Origin: Treponema sp.
GTDB lineage: Bacteria > Spirochaetota > Spirochaetia > Treponematales > Treponemataceae
Reading direction: 5' to 3'
Assembly (NCBI GenBank): GCA_017934745.1
Contig: JAGBIY010000064.1
Location: forward strand, 1 to 64,000
DNA: 64,000 nucleotides
A program made the translations under genes and the position numbers. Each line of letters opens with the position of its first letter. Position 1 is the stretch's first letter. The notes below the pieces were generated by a model. The model searched no databases. It was given only the letters and a program-made list of their open reading frames with translations, and had not been told where the DNA came from. Of the stretch, positions 8,978-17,924 are shown in pieces.

Positions 8978-11102
8978 TCAAGTTCACCGATTCAAATTCA
9001 GGAATTGGAATGCCGAGGAGCGTCCTCATCTCGTTGAGCGTCTTCGGCCCGTTTTTTCCCACCACGCGGGAACAGTCCTCGTCGAGCGTGAAATCCTTGT
9101 CCGACTGCCTGAAGAAAGCCTCGATGTCGAACCCCGGTATGTTCACGACTCCGTAGAAATGCTGCGCCCCCTTGCCCTTCACATCGAATTCGACAGGAAT
9201 CCGCTCGACCACAATCTCGTCATCCTCGTTTTCCTTTGGAATCGAGAATCCATTCTCCTCGCAGCGTATGAAATCCATCTTCAAAAGGTTGTAGGTGTCC
9301 TCGGTTATGAGGATGTCCGTTCCACAGGGCTTGTTCGAGCTTTCGGTCCTGCTCGCGAAGTTCACGCTGTCACCTATCGCGGTGTACTCCATCTTGTCCT
9401 CGCTCCCCATGATTCCGCATGTAGCGCGTCCTGTGTTGATTCCGCATCCGATTCTGATGTGCGGCTTGTACCTTGCCCTTCTCTCGCGCTCGTGCGCCTT
9501 CGTGAACGTCGCCGCGTCCTTGTTGTACTGCATGAGCGCGTACCTCATGGCGATTGTCCCGCGTATCGCGCTCACCGCGTCCTCTTTTACATGACCGATG
9601 TGGATTTTTGAAAGTTCCGCCTTCTTCGGGTCGCTGTCTGGAAGATGCTCGAAATCCAGGCTGTCGTCGCGGAGGATTCCCCAGACCGCCATTATCGCGT
9701 CGCCCTCGAATTTGTCTATCGTTCCGCCAGAAATCGTGACGCAGTTGACCATGCGGCTCATGTAGTCGTTCAAGAAACCGATTATTTCCCTCGGACTATC
9801 CTCTCCGAAGCGGTCCTTGAAGCCGTCGGATATGGCCGTGAAGCCCCTTATGTCGGAGAAGAATATCGTAACGTCCTTCAAATGCGGCTCGAAGTCGATT
9901 TCTTTTCTGGCGATGGCTTTCACGACTCCCTTGTTCGTGAATTTCGCGAACGTGTTGAGGAATTCCTGCTCGTCCTTCGTGGATTGGTTGAGGATTCCGA
10001 TTTCGTCCCGCCTGCGGGTGTTCAGCATCGAGATGAGCGGAGTGTTGAAGTTCCCCTTCTGGATTTCATCGGCCGCCATCGTCAGCCGACTTAGGTGCCT
10101 TGAGATTGCGAACCTGCTGAACACGAGTATGAAGACGACCGAGACGAAGAACACCGCTCCCATTAGGCATAGATTGTTGAACCTCGTCGTGGCCACCCCC
10201 TCAAGAACGGTTCCGAGAGGAACGGATGTGCACACGCCAATGTCTGCGATGCCGATTTTCTGGTACGCGCCCACGAACGCAGACTTTTTCCCGCTTTCGT
10301 CCACGGAATCGTAGAGAACCTGCCTGATTTCCTCGTTGTTCCGGTTTTCATTCCTCATCAAACGCACGAGCGGATGGTTCTTCATGCTCTGCCCCGAAAG
10401 AACCCTCTCGCTCTCAGGGTGGCAGAGCAAATCGGCGGAATCGTTCATGACGAAAGTCTCGTTGACGGAGCCTGTTCCGAGCACTGCCGACAGGGAGTCG
10501 ACGCTGAAGAGAATGAGGCAGCACTGCTCCAGTCCGCCCTCTCGATAGGGAAGCAGGAGAGCCATAGTCGCAGTGTTGAAGAACGGGGACGCGTTGAGCG
10601 CGATTGTCTCGCCTGCGCAAGACCTGACTATCTGACTTTTCACCTGCGAAATGAACGGGTCGGCTGCGGACATGTCGAGCTCGTTGGAGACGAAAAACCT
10701 GACGTTCTTGAGCCGTGTGTGGACGAAGGGAACTGCGGAACCGGCATTGTCAGTGAACACGACAATCTCCGCAATCATCGGATTCCGCTCAAAGAAGAAT
10801 GCCTCGGCCTGTTTTGCCAGCGCGGACGTTTTTCCGCCGGAGACAGCGTTTATCAAGTCGAGCAGCTGGAGGACGTTGGAGCGGATGGAATTCAGCTCAT
10901 TATGCACGGTAGATGCGGAGCGGGTGTTTATGGTGAGGTTGTTCTCCTCCGCAGTCATCCTGACATCCTTCGAGACGAAATAGCTGTTCAGGAACGTGAC
11001 CGCTCCCAACGACGACAGGACAATGATTCCTGTGATTATCGCGAGCTTCACTCCGAGAGGAAAAATCCTCCCGCGAGAATTCTCATGCCTACTTTTTTCC
11101 AT
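8943..11102 (-). CDS. Membrane-bound class III adenylate cyclase with extracytoplasmic sensor and HAMP domain
   Basis: About 719 residues from the chosen ATG. Two membrane helices (LGVKLAIITGIIVLSSLGA and LCLMGAVFFVSVVFILVF) flank a Cache-like sensor of about 280 residues, followed by a HAMP segment and a class III catalytic domain. The metal-binding aspartates are in FFSDIRGFTAIS and KFEGDAIMAVWG. The Lys of DKFEGD favours ATP as substrate, and the Asn/Arg pair of IGDSVNFASRTE is present. It is predicted to make cAMP in response to an external cue. The frame is open back to 11171, but that start abuts the terminator of the upstream chemoreceptor gene. Met at 11132 and 11102 are alternatives, and none has a strong Shine-Dalgarno. 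Confidence 0.85.
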   Translation of the reverse strand: MEKSRHENSRGRIFPLGVKLAIITGIIVLSSLGAVTFLNSYFVSKDVRMTAEENNLTINTRSASTVHNELNSIRSNVLQLLDLINAVSGGKTSALAKQAEAFFFERNPMIAEIVVFTDNAGSAVPFVHTRLKNVRFFVSNELDMSAADPFISQVKSQIVRSCAGETIALNASPFFNTATMALLLPYREGGLEQCCLILFSVDSLSAVLGTGSVNETFVMNDSADLLCHPESERVLSGQSMKNHPLVRLMRNENRNNEEIRQVLYDSVDESGKKSAFVGAYQKIGIADIGVCTSVPLGTVLEGVATTRFNNLCLMGAVFFVSVVFILVFSRFAISRHLSRLTMAADEIQKGNFNTPLISMLNTRRRDEIGILNQSTKDEQEFLNTFAKFTNKGVVKAIARKEIDFEPHLKDVTIFFSDIRGFTAISDGFKDRFGEDSPREIIGFLNDYMSRMVNCVTISGGTIDKFEGDAIMAVWGILRDDSLDFEHLPDSDPKKAELSKIHIGHVKEDAVSAIRGTIAMRYALMQYNKDAATFTKAHERERRARYKPHIRIGCGINTGRATCGIMGSEDKMEYTAIGDSVNFASRTESSNKPCGTDILITEDTYNLLKMDFIRCEENGFSIPKENEDDEIVVERIPVEFDVKGKGAQHFYGVVNIPGFDIEAFFRQSDKDFTLDEDCSRVVGKNGPKTLNEMRTLLGIPIPEFESVNLNEEENKIKIKK

Positions 11103-11173
11103 CAACTCGCAAGGATAGCACGGAAAAAACATCCACGCCCTACCTTTGCGAGTAGTTACTGTAAAATGCATGT

Positions 11174-11212
11174 AAAAAGTAGGGCAAGAACGGACGGAAC
11201 TCCGCCCCTACT
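11174..11212 (-). terminator. Rho-independent terminator overlapping the chemoreceptor stop codon
   Basis: On the minus strand AGTAGGG pairs with CCCTACT (7 bp, 11178-11184 with 11206-11212), there is an inner CGGA/TCCG hairpin, and a run of five T follows. The 5' arm contains the TAG stop of the chemoreceptor gene. Confidence 0.7.
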
Positions 11213-13274
11213 CGGTCTTGAACTGGCGCACGTTCGAGCCAAGTTCCAGGACGCTGCCGTCAAGCTCTTCCACGCTCTCGTCCAGGCGCATTCCGCTCTT
11301 TATGATGCTCTGGGAATTCTCCGACATCACGGCCATGCTGTCACGGACGGCGCCGAGCGAGACGCGAAGCCCATCCATCTCGGAAAGGACGCGGCCGCTG
11401 CCCTCGGACATAGTGGCGGAAGCGGAGCGGACGTTCTCGGCGGTCTTGTCCATCTCGGAGAGCGAGTCTATGACGTTCCTCGACTGCGAATTCTGGTTCT
11501 CCAGGGCGGCACGGACGGACTCGACAAGTGAATTCGTCTCCTGGATTCTAGAGGAGACTCCAGAGAATGCGGAGCTTGAGTCCTTCGAAGCCGAAACGAT
11601 TTCCCCGATCGAGTCCTGAATGTTCCTGAGCTGGTCGCCAATCGTCTTGGACTGTCCGGAGGAGGTCTCCGAAAGTTTCCTGATTTCGTCGGCGACCACG
11701 GCGAAGCCCTTTCCGGCCTCCCCGGCATGGGCCGCCTCGATGGCCGCGTTCATTGCCAAAAGGTTCGTCTGGCTCGCGATGGACGCTATGGCGGTGTTGG
11801 CCTCCTGAAGCATCCTCGACTGCTCCTCGATTTGGGAAATCCTCTCGTTCACCCTCTTCTGCTTCTCTATTCCGCTCTGCGCCTCGATGTCGAGCTGGGA
11901 GAACGACGAAGCCATGCGCTCCATGGAGACGTTTATCGACTCGATTCCGCTGACGAGCTGGGAGACGGATGCGGAAGAATCGCTGATGCTCTTCGTCTGG
12001 AAGTCTATCATCTCGTTCACGGTCGCAATGCTCTCGGCCACGTCCTTGATGACATCGGAAGTGCTGTCGAATCCCCTGGACTGGTTCTGAATCTGGGTCT
12101 TCACGGTGTCGATGCTCAACCGGATTTCCGTCATGGAGTCCGAGACGGACGCCACGCTCTCCCTTATGTTCCGCGACACGACATCAAGGGTCGCGCTCGA
12201 GTCCTGTATGCTGCCGACCATCGACTGCAGCTTCGCCATGAACGTGTTGAACTGGGACACGAGGGCGCGAATCGACCTGAAAGGCGTGTGGAGCTCAGTG
12301 TTCACCCTGCGCGTCAAATCGGCCTCGCCGGAACAAACGTTCTTCACGGCCTCACCCACATCGTGGAGAGGCTTGATGAGGTTCAGCGCGGTGTACGCCA
12401 CGAACACAATCAGAAGCACGAGGACGAGGATGGAAAAAGGAGCGAGCGCGTTGGAAAAGAACACCCCTGCCGAGAACGGTATGAAAAGCACGAGCTGCCA
12501 GCGGAGGGACTCTATCGGAGAGATGAGGTAGACGCCCTTCATGGTGGAGACGACCTCCGAACCGTTGGGGAAAAGCTCGACTCCGCCCGCGAGGTCTGGA
12601 AGAGCGTCGGTGATCGGGCGTTTGCTCTCAAGGTCGTTGAGGTCGAGGGACGCCGAAATCTCCTTGTTGGAATTGTACATGAACATCGTCACGCCCTTGT
12701 CGAGCGAGGAGTACATGGAGCGGACGAAATCGTTGAGTTCGACACCCGTTCCCGTTATTCCGACGACACGGCGCGATTCATCGTACACAAGGACGTTTAT
12801 CCACATGAACGTCTTCTTGAGTCCGAGGTCGTAGTCGACGTAGAACTGGAACGGAAGGTTCGCGTCTATGGTCGCTTGGTACCAAGAGTTTTCGGGCAGA
12901 GACTTGTCGAGAGTGTAGATGTATTCCATGTTGGAGTAGTATTTCAAGTCCGAGTCCGAAATCCAGAACGTCCTGTGGGAAGAAAAAGAATCCTGGAATG
13001 TCCTGAAGTCCCTGAGCGCGTTCTCCACGATTCCTTCGTCGTACGGATCCTTCATGTAGTCGACGACAAGCGGCGAGTTGGCGAGCTGCATGGCGAGTTT
13101 TCTCTCAGGAAGAAGCCCGTTCTCCATCTCAAGGATTTTCTCGTAGCGGATGGACTCCAGACGCTCGGCGGCACCTTTCCTGAACAGCAGCACAGAGGAA
13201 AACGACACGGCCGCAAGAGCGACGACAGCAAAAACAGCGGACAAAAAAGCCGCAAACCTTCTCTCACTTTTCAT
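11208..13274 (-). CDS. Methyl-accepting chemotaxis protein
   Basis: 688 residues. The N-terminal helix ([19 protein letters not shown]), a periplasmic dCache-like sensor ([38 protein letters not shown]) and a second helix near residue 280 ([20 protein letters not shown]) are followed by HAMP and a long coiled-coil signalling domain. The hairpin tip ([33 protein letters not shown]) is canonical for CheA/CheW binding. No C-terminal CheR-binding pentapeptide is seen. A Shine-Dalgarno AAGGAG precedes the ATG. A terminator follows directly, so it is probably transcribed apart from the cyclase operon. Confidence 0.95.
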   Translation of the reverse strand: MKSERRFAAFLSAVFAVVALAAVSFSSVLLFRKGAAERLESIRYEKILEMENGLLPERKLAMQLANSPLVVDYMKDPYDEGIVENALRDFRTFQDSFSSHRTFWISDSDLKYYSNMEYIYTLDKSLPENSWYQATIDANLPFQFYVDYDLGLKKTFMWINVLVYDESRRVVGITGTGVELNDFVRSMYSSLDKGVTMFMYNSNKEISASLDLNDLESKRPITDALPDLAGGVELFPNGSEVVSTMKGVYLISPIESLRWQLVLFIPFSAGVFFSNALAPFSILVLVLLIVFVAYTALNLIKPLHDVGEAVKNVCSGEADLTRRVNTELHTPFRSIRALVSQFNTFMAKLQSMVGSIQDSSATLDVVSRNIRESVASVSDSMTEIRLSIDTVKTQIQNQSRGFDSTSDVIKDVAESIATVNEMIDFQTKSISDSSASVSQLVSGIESINVSMERMASSFSQLDIEAQSGIEKQKRVNERISQIEEQSRMLQEANTAIASIASQTNLLAMNAAIEAAHAGEAGKGFAVVADEIRKLSETSSGQSKTIGDQLRNIQDSIGEIVSASKDSSSAFSGVSSRIQETNSLVESVRAALENQNSQSRNVIDSLSEMDKTAENVRSASATMSEGSGRVLSEMDGLRVSLGAVRDSMAVMSENSQSIIKSGMRLDESVEELDGSVLELGSNVRQFKTE

Positions 13275-13388
13275 AATGAAAGCTCCTTTTTATTTTTAAA
13301 AGTGTAGAACACAAGCACGGACATTGTAAAGAATTTTTAGAAAAACGGCGAATGACAGAACGCCCCGAACAGTTTTATCATCTAAAGA

Positions 13389-13943
13389 ATGGAAATCTCG
13401 TCATCAACAGAAAGAATCACGCATCCGCTTCCTCCCGTCTGGGATTCCGAAAGCGAAGTCCTCCTCCTCGGCACAATGCCCTCGCCCGCCAGCCGGAAGT
13501 CTGGCTTCTTCTACATGCATCCGCAGAACCGCTTCTGGAAAGTGCTTCCGGCGTTGTTCAGCGAACGGCTCACACTTCCGAACAACGCGGACGACATTGA
13601 AGGCGCGATAGAAGAACGCAGGGATTTTCTCGTCAGGCACGGAATCGCGCTCTGGGATGTGCTCGCCCGATGCGACATACACGGAGCCTCAGACTCCACA
13701 ATCAGAAATGAAGTGCCGAACGACTTCACGGAAATTTTCGAGCGGAGCAAAGTCAGGCGCGTCTTCTGCACAGGAAAGACCGCGTTCAAACTCTGGCAGA
13801 GGCACTGCGACGACCGCTACCGGTCTTTCCGCATCCAATGCGCCTGCCTTCCGAGCACAAGCCCCGCGAACGCCGCATGGTCGCTCGAAAAACTCGTGGA
13901 AGCGTACAAGAGCATCGTGGAGAGCCTCGCCTGCCGAGCGTAG
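13389..13943 (+). CDS. DNA-deoxyinosine glycosylase (uracil-DNA glycosylase superfamily)
   Basis: 184 residues. The block VLLLGTMPSPASRKSGFFY followed by HPQNRFWKVLPALF is characteristic of the hypoxanthine/deoxyinosine glycosylase branch of the UDG superfamily, and the C-terminal PSTSPANAAW provides the second active-site loop. It removes deaminated bases as the first step of base-excision repair in the cytoplasm. The last codons and the TAG stop lie inside the first copy of the tandem repeat that follows, so repeat changes could alter the C-terminus. Its start lies about 115 bases from the divergent chemoreceptor start. Confidence 0.85.
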   Translation: MEISSSTERITHPLPPVWDSESEVLLLGTMPSPASRKSGFFYMHPQNRFWKVLPALFSERLTLPNNADDIEGAIEERRDFLVRHGIALWDVLARCDIHGASDSTIRNEVPNDFTEIFERSKVRRVFCTGKTAFKLWQRHCDDRYRSFRIQCACLPSTSPANAAWSLEKLVEAYKSIVESLACRA

Positions 13944-14096
13944 CCGAAACACGGTTACCGAGCGTAGCCGAAGCCGGTTGCCGAGCGTAGCCGAAGCACG
14001 GTTACCGAGCGTAGCCGAAGCCGGTTGCCGAGCGTAGCCGAAGCCGGTTGCCGAGCGTAGCCGAAGCACGGTTGCTGAGCGTAGCCGAAGCACCGT
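13935..14096. repeat. 23/24-bp tandem repeat, about seven copies
   Basis: Seven head-to-tail copies of a unit that starts GAGCGTAGCCGAA and continues either GCCGGTTGCC (23-bp form) or GCACGGTTACC-like (24-bp form). The order of forms is 24, 23, 24, 23, 23, 24, then a degenerate last copy. There are no spacers. It sits between the ends of the convergent glycosylase and MATE genes. Open frames running through it encode only repetitive peptides and are not taken as genes. Confidence 0.9.
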
Positions 14097-14105
14097 TTTC
14101 ACCTT

Positions 14106-15449
14106 TCATTTTTCCATTTTCCCAATTCTCCTGACGAAAACGTAATGACACACGGTCAGAATCAGGGCCGTCAAGAACCAGCTGAGCGGATAGCAGGCGA
14201 GCAGAGTCTCGAACGTCCTGTCGGATGCGAAGACCGTGTACACCCAGACGATGCGGACCGCGCACACACCGAAGAACGAGATGACGGCGGGCGCGAGGGA
14301 TTTTCCGTAGCCGCGGAGGGAGCCGGAGAAAATCTCCATGAGGACGTTCAGGAGCTGGAAAGGAGCGATGTAGAGGATTCTTACGCAGCCCAACGAGATG
14401 ACGGACTCGCTCTCGGAGAAGAATCCGAGTATGAACCTGGAGAGGGAGACCGTCACCACGGAGAGGACGACAGCGCAGGCAGAATCGACGGCGAGCGCAC
14501 GGTTCGTGACTTTCCGGCATCGGTCGAGCTTTTTCGCGCCGTAGTTCTGCCCGATGAAGGTCGTGCAGGCCTGTCCGAACGCGTTTATGACGAAGTACGA
14601 GAAAATCTCGAAGTTGAACGCGGCCGAGGAAGCCGCCATCACGTCCGAGCCGAGGCTGTTTATGGCAGACTGCACGATTATGTTCGAGAACGAGAAGAGC
14701 ATCGCCTGGACGCCAGCGGGCACGCCGATGCGAAGGATTTCACCGAGGACCGCCCTGTCCAATCGGAGGAATCGTCTCTCAAGGCGGAGGCTGCCCTTGG
14801 AGCGGCAGAGAATCACCAGCATGACGATGGAGCTGACCGCGTTCGACACAGCGGTCGCGACAGCGACACCGTCCGCGCTTCGTTTCAGTACCACGACGAA
14901 GAAGATGTTCAGGACGACGTTCAATATCCCCGCGCCAACAAGGCAGAAAAGAGGCGTGTTGGTGTCGCCCCTCGAGCGGAAGATTGCGGACTCGAAATTG
15001 TAGAGAAGGATGAACGGCATTGCGCCCATGTAGATTCTCAAATAAGAAAGAGCCATCGGAAGAACGTCGGCGGGGACGGACATGGCATTGAGAATCGGCT
15101 CGGCGACGAACTGACCGAGGAGCGCGAGGAATGCGCCGGCGAGGACGCTCAAAAGGACGGCTGTTCCTACGGCCCTGCTGATTTCCCCCTCTTTCTTCTG
15201 CCCAACGAATTTCGCGATTACGACGTTCGCCCCCACGGAGATTCCCACGAAAAGGTTCACCATCAAGCCGATTATCGGGGTGTTGCTTCCGACGGCGGCC
15301 ATGGCCTCCTTGCTCGCGAACCGTCCAACGACCATCACGTCGGCGGCGTTGAAGAGCTGCTGGAGGATTCCCGTAAGGGCCAGCGGAATAGCGAATCGGA
15401 GGATTTTGTCGGCTATGGAGCCGTTGAGCATGTCTATCTGTCTTTTCAT
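14106..15449 (-). CDS. MATE-family multidrug/Na+ efflux transporter
   Basis: 447 residues with about 12 membrane helices in two MatE halves. The N-terminus (IPLALTGILQQLFNAADVM, VVGRFASKEAMAAVG) is typical of the DinF/NorM-like MATE group common in Firmicutes and spirochaetes. It would export cationic compounds using an ion gradient. The gene stands alone between the tandem repeat at its 3' end and the divergent promoter of the UGSC operon at its 5' end. Confidence 0.92.
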   Translation of the reverse strand: MKRQIDMLNGSIADKILRFAIPLALTGILQQLFNAADVMVVGRFASKEAMAAVGSNTPIIGLMVNLFVGISVGANVVIAKFVGQKKEGEISRAVGTAVLLSVLAGAFLALLGQFVAEPILNAMSVPADVLPMALSYLRIYMGAMPFILLYNFESAIFRSRGDTNTPLFCLVGAGILNVVLNIFFVVVLKRSADGVAVATAVSNAVSSIVMLVILCRSKGSLRLERRFLRLDRAVLGEILRIGVPAGVQAMLFSFSNIIVQSAINSLGSDVMAASSAAFNFEIFSYFVINAFGQACTTFIGQNYGAKKLDRCRKVTNRALAVDSACAVVLSVVTVSLSRFILGFFSESESVISLGCVRILYIAPFQLLNVLMEIFSGSLRGYGKSLAPAVISFFGVCAVRIVWVYTVFASDRTFETLLACYPLSWFLTALILTVCHYVFVRRIGKMEK

Positions 15450-15478
15450 GCGCCCATTCTATCGGAAAAGCCGCGTTT

Positions 15479-15507
15479 TTGAAATTTGGCATGGGGCACG
15501 TTAAAAT
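15479..15507 (+). promoter_or_regulatory. Sigma70-type promoter of the small ORF / UGSC transcript
   Basis: TTGAAA (15479-15484) and TAAAAT (15502-15507) are separated by 17 bases, which is close to consensus. The predicted start of transcription is near 15514, giving a leader of only about 15 bases before the small ORF at 15529. Confidence 0.65.
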
Positions 15508-15528
15508 CAAAAAAACATAGAAGGAGCT

Positions 15529-15654
15529 ATGCAGGGAAACGAAGAGGATTCCGAATCTACGTCTTTTTCGAAAAACATCCATATTTTTTTAAGGATTTCT
15601 CATCTTCCGTTCAATGGCTGTTCATGTGCGGAAGAAGTCTGCGTAGTACACTGA
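15529..15654 (+). CDS. Candidate 41-residue Cys-containing small protein or leader peptide
   Basis: An ATG with a strong Shine-Dalgarno (AAGGAGCT) sits just after a near-consensus promoter. It opens a 41-codon frame that begins MQGNEEDSE and ends GCSCAEEVCVVH before TGA, with three Cys in the last eleven residues. It lies 41 bases upstream of the UGSC gene. No known family was recognised. It may be a real small protein, or a leader peptide whose translation controls the downstream gene. Confidence 0.45.
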   Translation: MQGNEEDSESTSFSKNIHIFLRISHLPFNGCSCAEEVCVVH

Positions 15655-15695
15655 GACAACTTGCAACTTTCAATTTGTTTTTTATGGAGAAAAAG

Positions 15696-17738
15696 ATGAA
15701 GAAAACCAAAAAGATTGTGGCCGCAGGCGCAGTCATTGCACTTGCCGCTTCGCTCTTCGCCGCGACGAAATACTCAACCAATCCCGATGAATGCGTGGAC
15801 GGCGTGTGTTTTGTTCCCCAGTACGCCGATGACGGAAGGGAGAACTACGCCATCGTTTCGCCTGTGGGCTACCATGATGTTCCCATGATAAAGCAGGCAA
15901 AGCGGTTGGACAGCCTCAAAGGAAAAACAATCGCCCTTGTCGGCGGCTCTTTCATGGCTGTCACCACCCACAACGAACTGAAGAAGTGCATCGAAAAGGA
16001 ATTCCCCACATGCAAAATCTACATGTTCGACGACATCGGACAGGCTGGTCCTTATTCGGTCTTCGGCACGACAGAAAAGACAAAGGCCTTTCAGGACAAG
16101 CTCAAGGAACTGAAAGTTGATGCCGTCATCGTAGGAAACTGCGGCTGCGGACTTTGCACCACAAAGGAGACCGGCGACTCAATCGCAGCCGAATACATCG
16201 GAATTCCGTCCGTAACCGTTGCCGCTCCAACTTTCGTGGCTCAGGTTCATTCCACAGGCGTAAACCGTGGCGTTCCTGTTCTTCGAACGGCTGAATATCC
16301 AGGAGCCTTTGCCTCCCATTCCACGGACGAACTCAAAAAGAATGCAAGGGAAGTTCTCTGGCCCCAGATTAAAACCGCCCTCACAACTCAGATTACAAAA
16401 GAAGAAATTGCAAAATATGCCCCGGAAGGAAAACGCCCTGCCGACGAAATCATATATTACGGAAATTACGATGAGATTCAGGAATACATGCAGGTAAACG
16501 GCTGGACTGACGGTCTTCCAGTTGTTCCTCCCACAGACGAGGCCGTTCAGGAATACTTGAAATTCACCGGATACAAGGGAAGCGACATTCTCGGCACATT
16601 CGCCCTGGCCTACCGTGAGTGCACAGTCTACACCGTGGCGGCGAACGCTGTCATGGCAGGAGTGCCCAAAGAATTCATGCCGATTTGCATTGCTTTCGTG
16701 CAGGGAATGAACGACGGAGAATGGAGAAAACCACTGGCCTCGACCCACGGCTGGACTCCCTTCGCTTGGCTCAACGGCCCCCTCGCCCGCCAGCTGGGAA
16801 TCGACAATCAGCAGGGCATGATAAGCGAGAAGGCCAACAAAGCCCTCGGCCGCTTCATAGAACTAGCCATGCTGAACATCGGCGGCTACTATGTCAAAGA
16901 AAACCGCATGGGCTCTTTCGGATACCTCACCCCCTTCACATTCAGCGAGGACGACGAGGCCTGCGTAAAGCTTGGCTGGAAACCCTACCATGTTCAGCAG
17001 GGCTACGATTTGAACGCAAACACAATCACGGCGGGAAGTGCCTTGGCATGGGGAAACAATGTAACTCCTGCCACCGACGACCCGGAAAAAATCATGGAAA
17101 TCATGGCCTTTGACATCACAGAAAAACAGCAGAACGGCTTGGGAAACACGAAACCTCAGGTTCCGCGAACTGTCTTTATCACCGAATATGTGGCGAGGGA
17201 CTTGGCGAAGGAATACAAGACAAAATCCGATTTGGAGGACGCTCTGATTGAGACAGCCCGCCGTCCCCTGGCTCTCCGCACCTACGCCCACTACTGGGCA
17301 AACACCGGAAGCCAGCAGTACAAGCGCCGCTCTTTCGACGAGCACTTTGATATGCTTTCAAAAGACGAGGCTGAGCAGGCAAAAATGACTCCAACTCCCG
17401 AATGGCTCAAACCGATTGTGAAAGACGATGAGATTATGACAATCGCCACCATGAACAAGGGGGACACGGCCTTCTTGGTCACAGGAGACGCGAACCGCAA
17501 CAAGGTTCAGGTTATGCCGGGCGGCGGATTCGTTACAACAGAAATCAAGCTTCCCAAAAACTGGAACGAGCTTGTAGAGCCACTTGGCTACCAGCCTATC
17601 GAAAACTTCTACTTGAAGGGAACTTTCAACAAGGACGAGGGAAAGAAGGCGACGAGCGCGAACAAAAGCAAAAAACAGCCCACGGCGGGAAAAAACGCGA
17701 AGAAGCCCGCAAAGCCCATTACGCCGAAGGGGAAGTAA
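15696..17738 (+). CDS. Exported UGSC-type protein with a second WTDGLPVVPPT domain
   Basis: 680 residues from an ATG with GGAG six bases upstream. A frame open to 15486 is not used. A signal peptide (MKKTKKIVAAGAVIALAASL) sends it across the membrane. Residues about 75-225 resemble the UGSC (seleno)protein domain, and C151-G-L-C154 occupies the U/C-G-S-C site, so this would be the cysteine form. Residues about 265-560 match a companion domain of unknown function found with UGSC (GWTDGLPVVPPT, TVAANAVMAGVPKEFMPI, WLNGPLARQLGI). The tail is Lys/Ala/Pro-rich. A thiol-redox role is inferred only from the CxxC-like site. The export signal is notable because the families I recall are cytoplasmic. 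Confidence 0.65.
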   Translation: MKKTKKIVAAGAVIALAASLFAATKYSTNPDECVDGVCFVPQYADDGRENYAIVSPVGYHDVPMIKQAKRLDSLKGKTIALVGGSFMAVTTHNELKKCIEKEFPTCKIYMFDDIGQAGPYSVFGTTEKTKAFQDKLKELKVDAVIVGNCGCGLCTTKETGDSIAAEYIGIPSVTVAAPTFVAQVHSTGVNRGVPVLRTAEYPGAFASHSTDELKKNAREVLWPQIKTALTTQITKEEIAKYAPEGKRPADEIIYYGNYDEIQEYMQVNGWTDGLPVVPPTDEAVQEYLKFTGYKGSDILGTFALAYRECTVYTVAANAVMAGVPKEFMPICIAFVQGMNDGEWRKPLASTHGWTPFAWLNGPLARQLGIDNQQGMISEKANKALGRFIELAMLNIGGYYVKENRMGSFGYLTPFTFSEDDEACVKLGWKPYHVQQGYDLNANTITAGSALAWGNNVTPATDDPEKIMEIMAFDITEKQQNGLGNTKPQVPRTVFITEYVARDLAKEYKTKSDLEDALIETARRPLALRTYAHYWANTGSQQYKRRSFDEHFDMLSKDEAEQAKMTPTPEWLKPIVKDDEIMTIATMNKGDTAFLVTGDANRNKVQVMPGGGFVTTEIKLPKNWNELVEPLGYQPIENFYLKGTFNKDEGKKATSANKSKKQPTAGKNAKKPAKPITPKGK

Positions 17739-17759
17739 AAGAAATCCAAGAAACACGCC

Positions 17760-17810
17760 GCGACGCAAATGCAACGTATTTTGTTTTCGTTGCATTTGCG
17801 TCGCATTTTT
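17760..17810 (+). terminator. Very strong rho-independent terminator
   Basis: A perfect 17-bp stem (17760-17776 with 17788-17804) with an 11-base loop is followed by ATTTTTT. It closes the UGSC transcript. Confidence 0.95.
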
Positions 17811-17924
17811 TACTACAATAATAGTCGTTTTGGAAAAGCATTGACGAGATTTTGGACAGAGAACTGACGGAAAAATGCAGCGTGCTTAAATTGTGCGATT
17901 CTGCGATAACAAAGGAGCATTTTT

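Noticed and set aside
11727..13307. Long plus-strand frame opposite the chemoreceptor gene (526 codons)
   Set aside because: It is rich in Arg/His/Glu without domains, as expected from the strand opposite a GC-biased gene, and the chemoreceptor motifs are unambiguous.
13935..14096. Possible CRISPR array
   Set aside because: Units abut directly with no unique spacers, and no cas gene is in the window.
13689..14102. Open frames through the tandem repeat giving peptides such as SATLGNR repeats
   Set aside because: They are read-through of the 23/24-bp repeat in several frames, have no ribosome-binding site and overlap the glycosylase gene.
14145..15482. Plus-strand frame opposite the MATE gene (445 codons)
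   Set aside because: Same reason: a charged, domainless shadow of a clear membrane transporter.
15486..15695. N-terminal extension of the UGSC gene to 15486
   Set aside because: The added 70 residues are not signal-like, overlap the promoter and the small ORF, and the ATG at 15696 has a proper ribosome-binding site and signal peptide.
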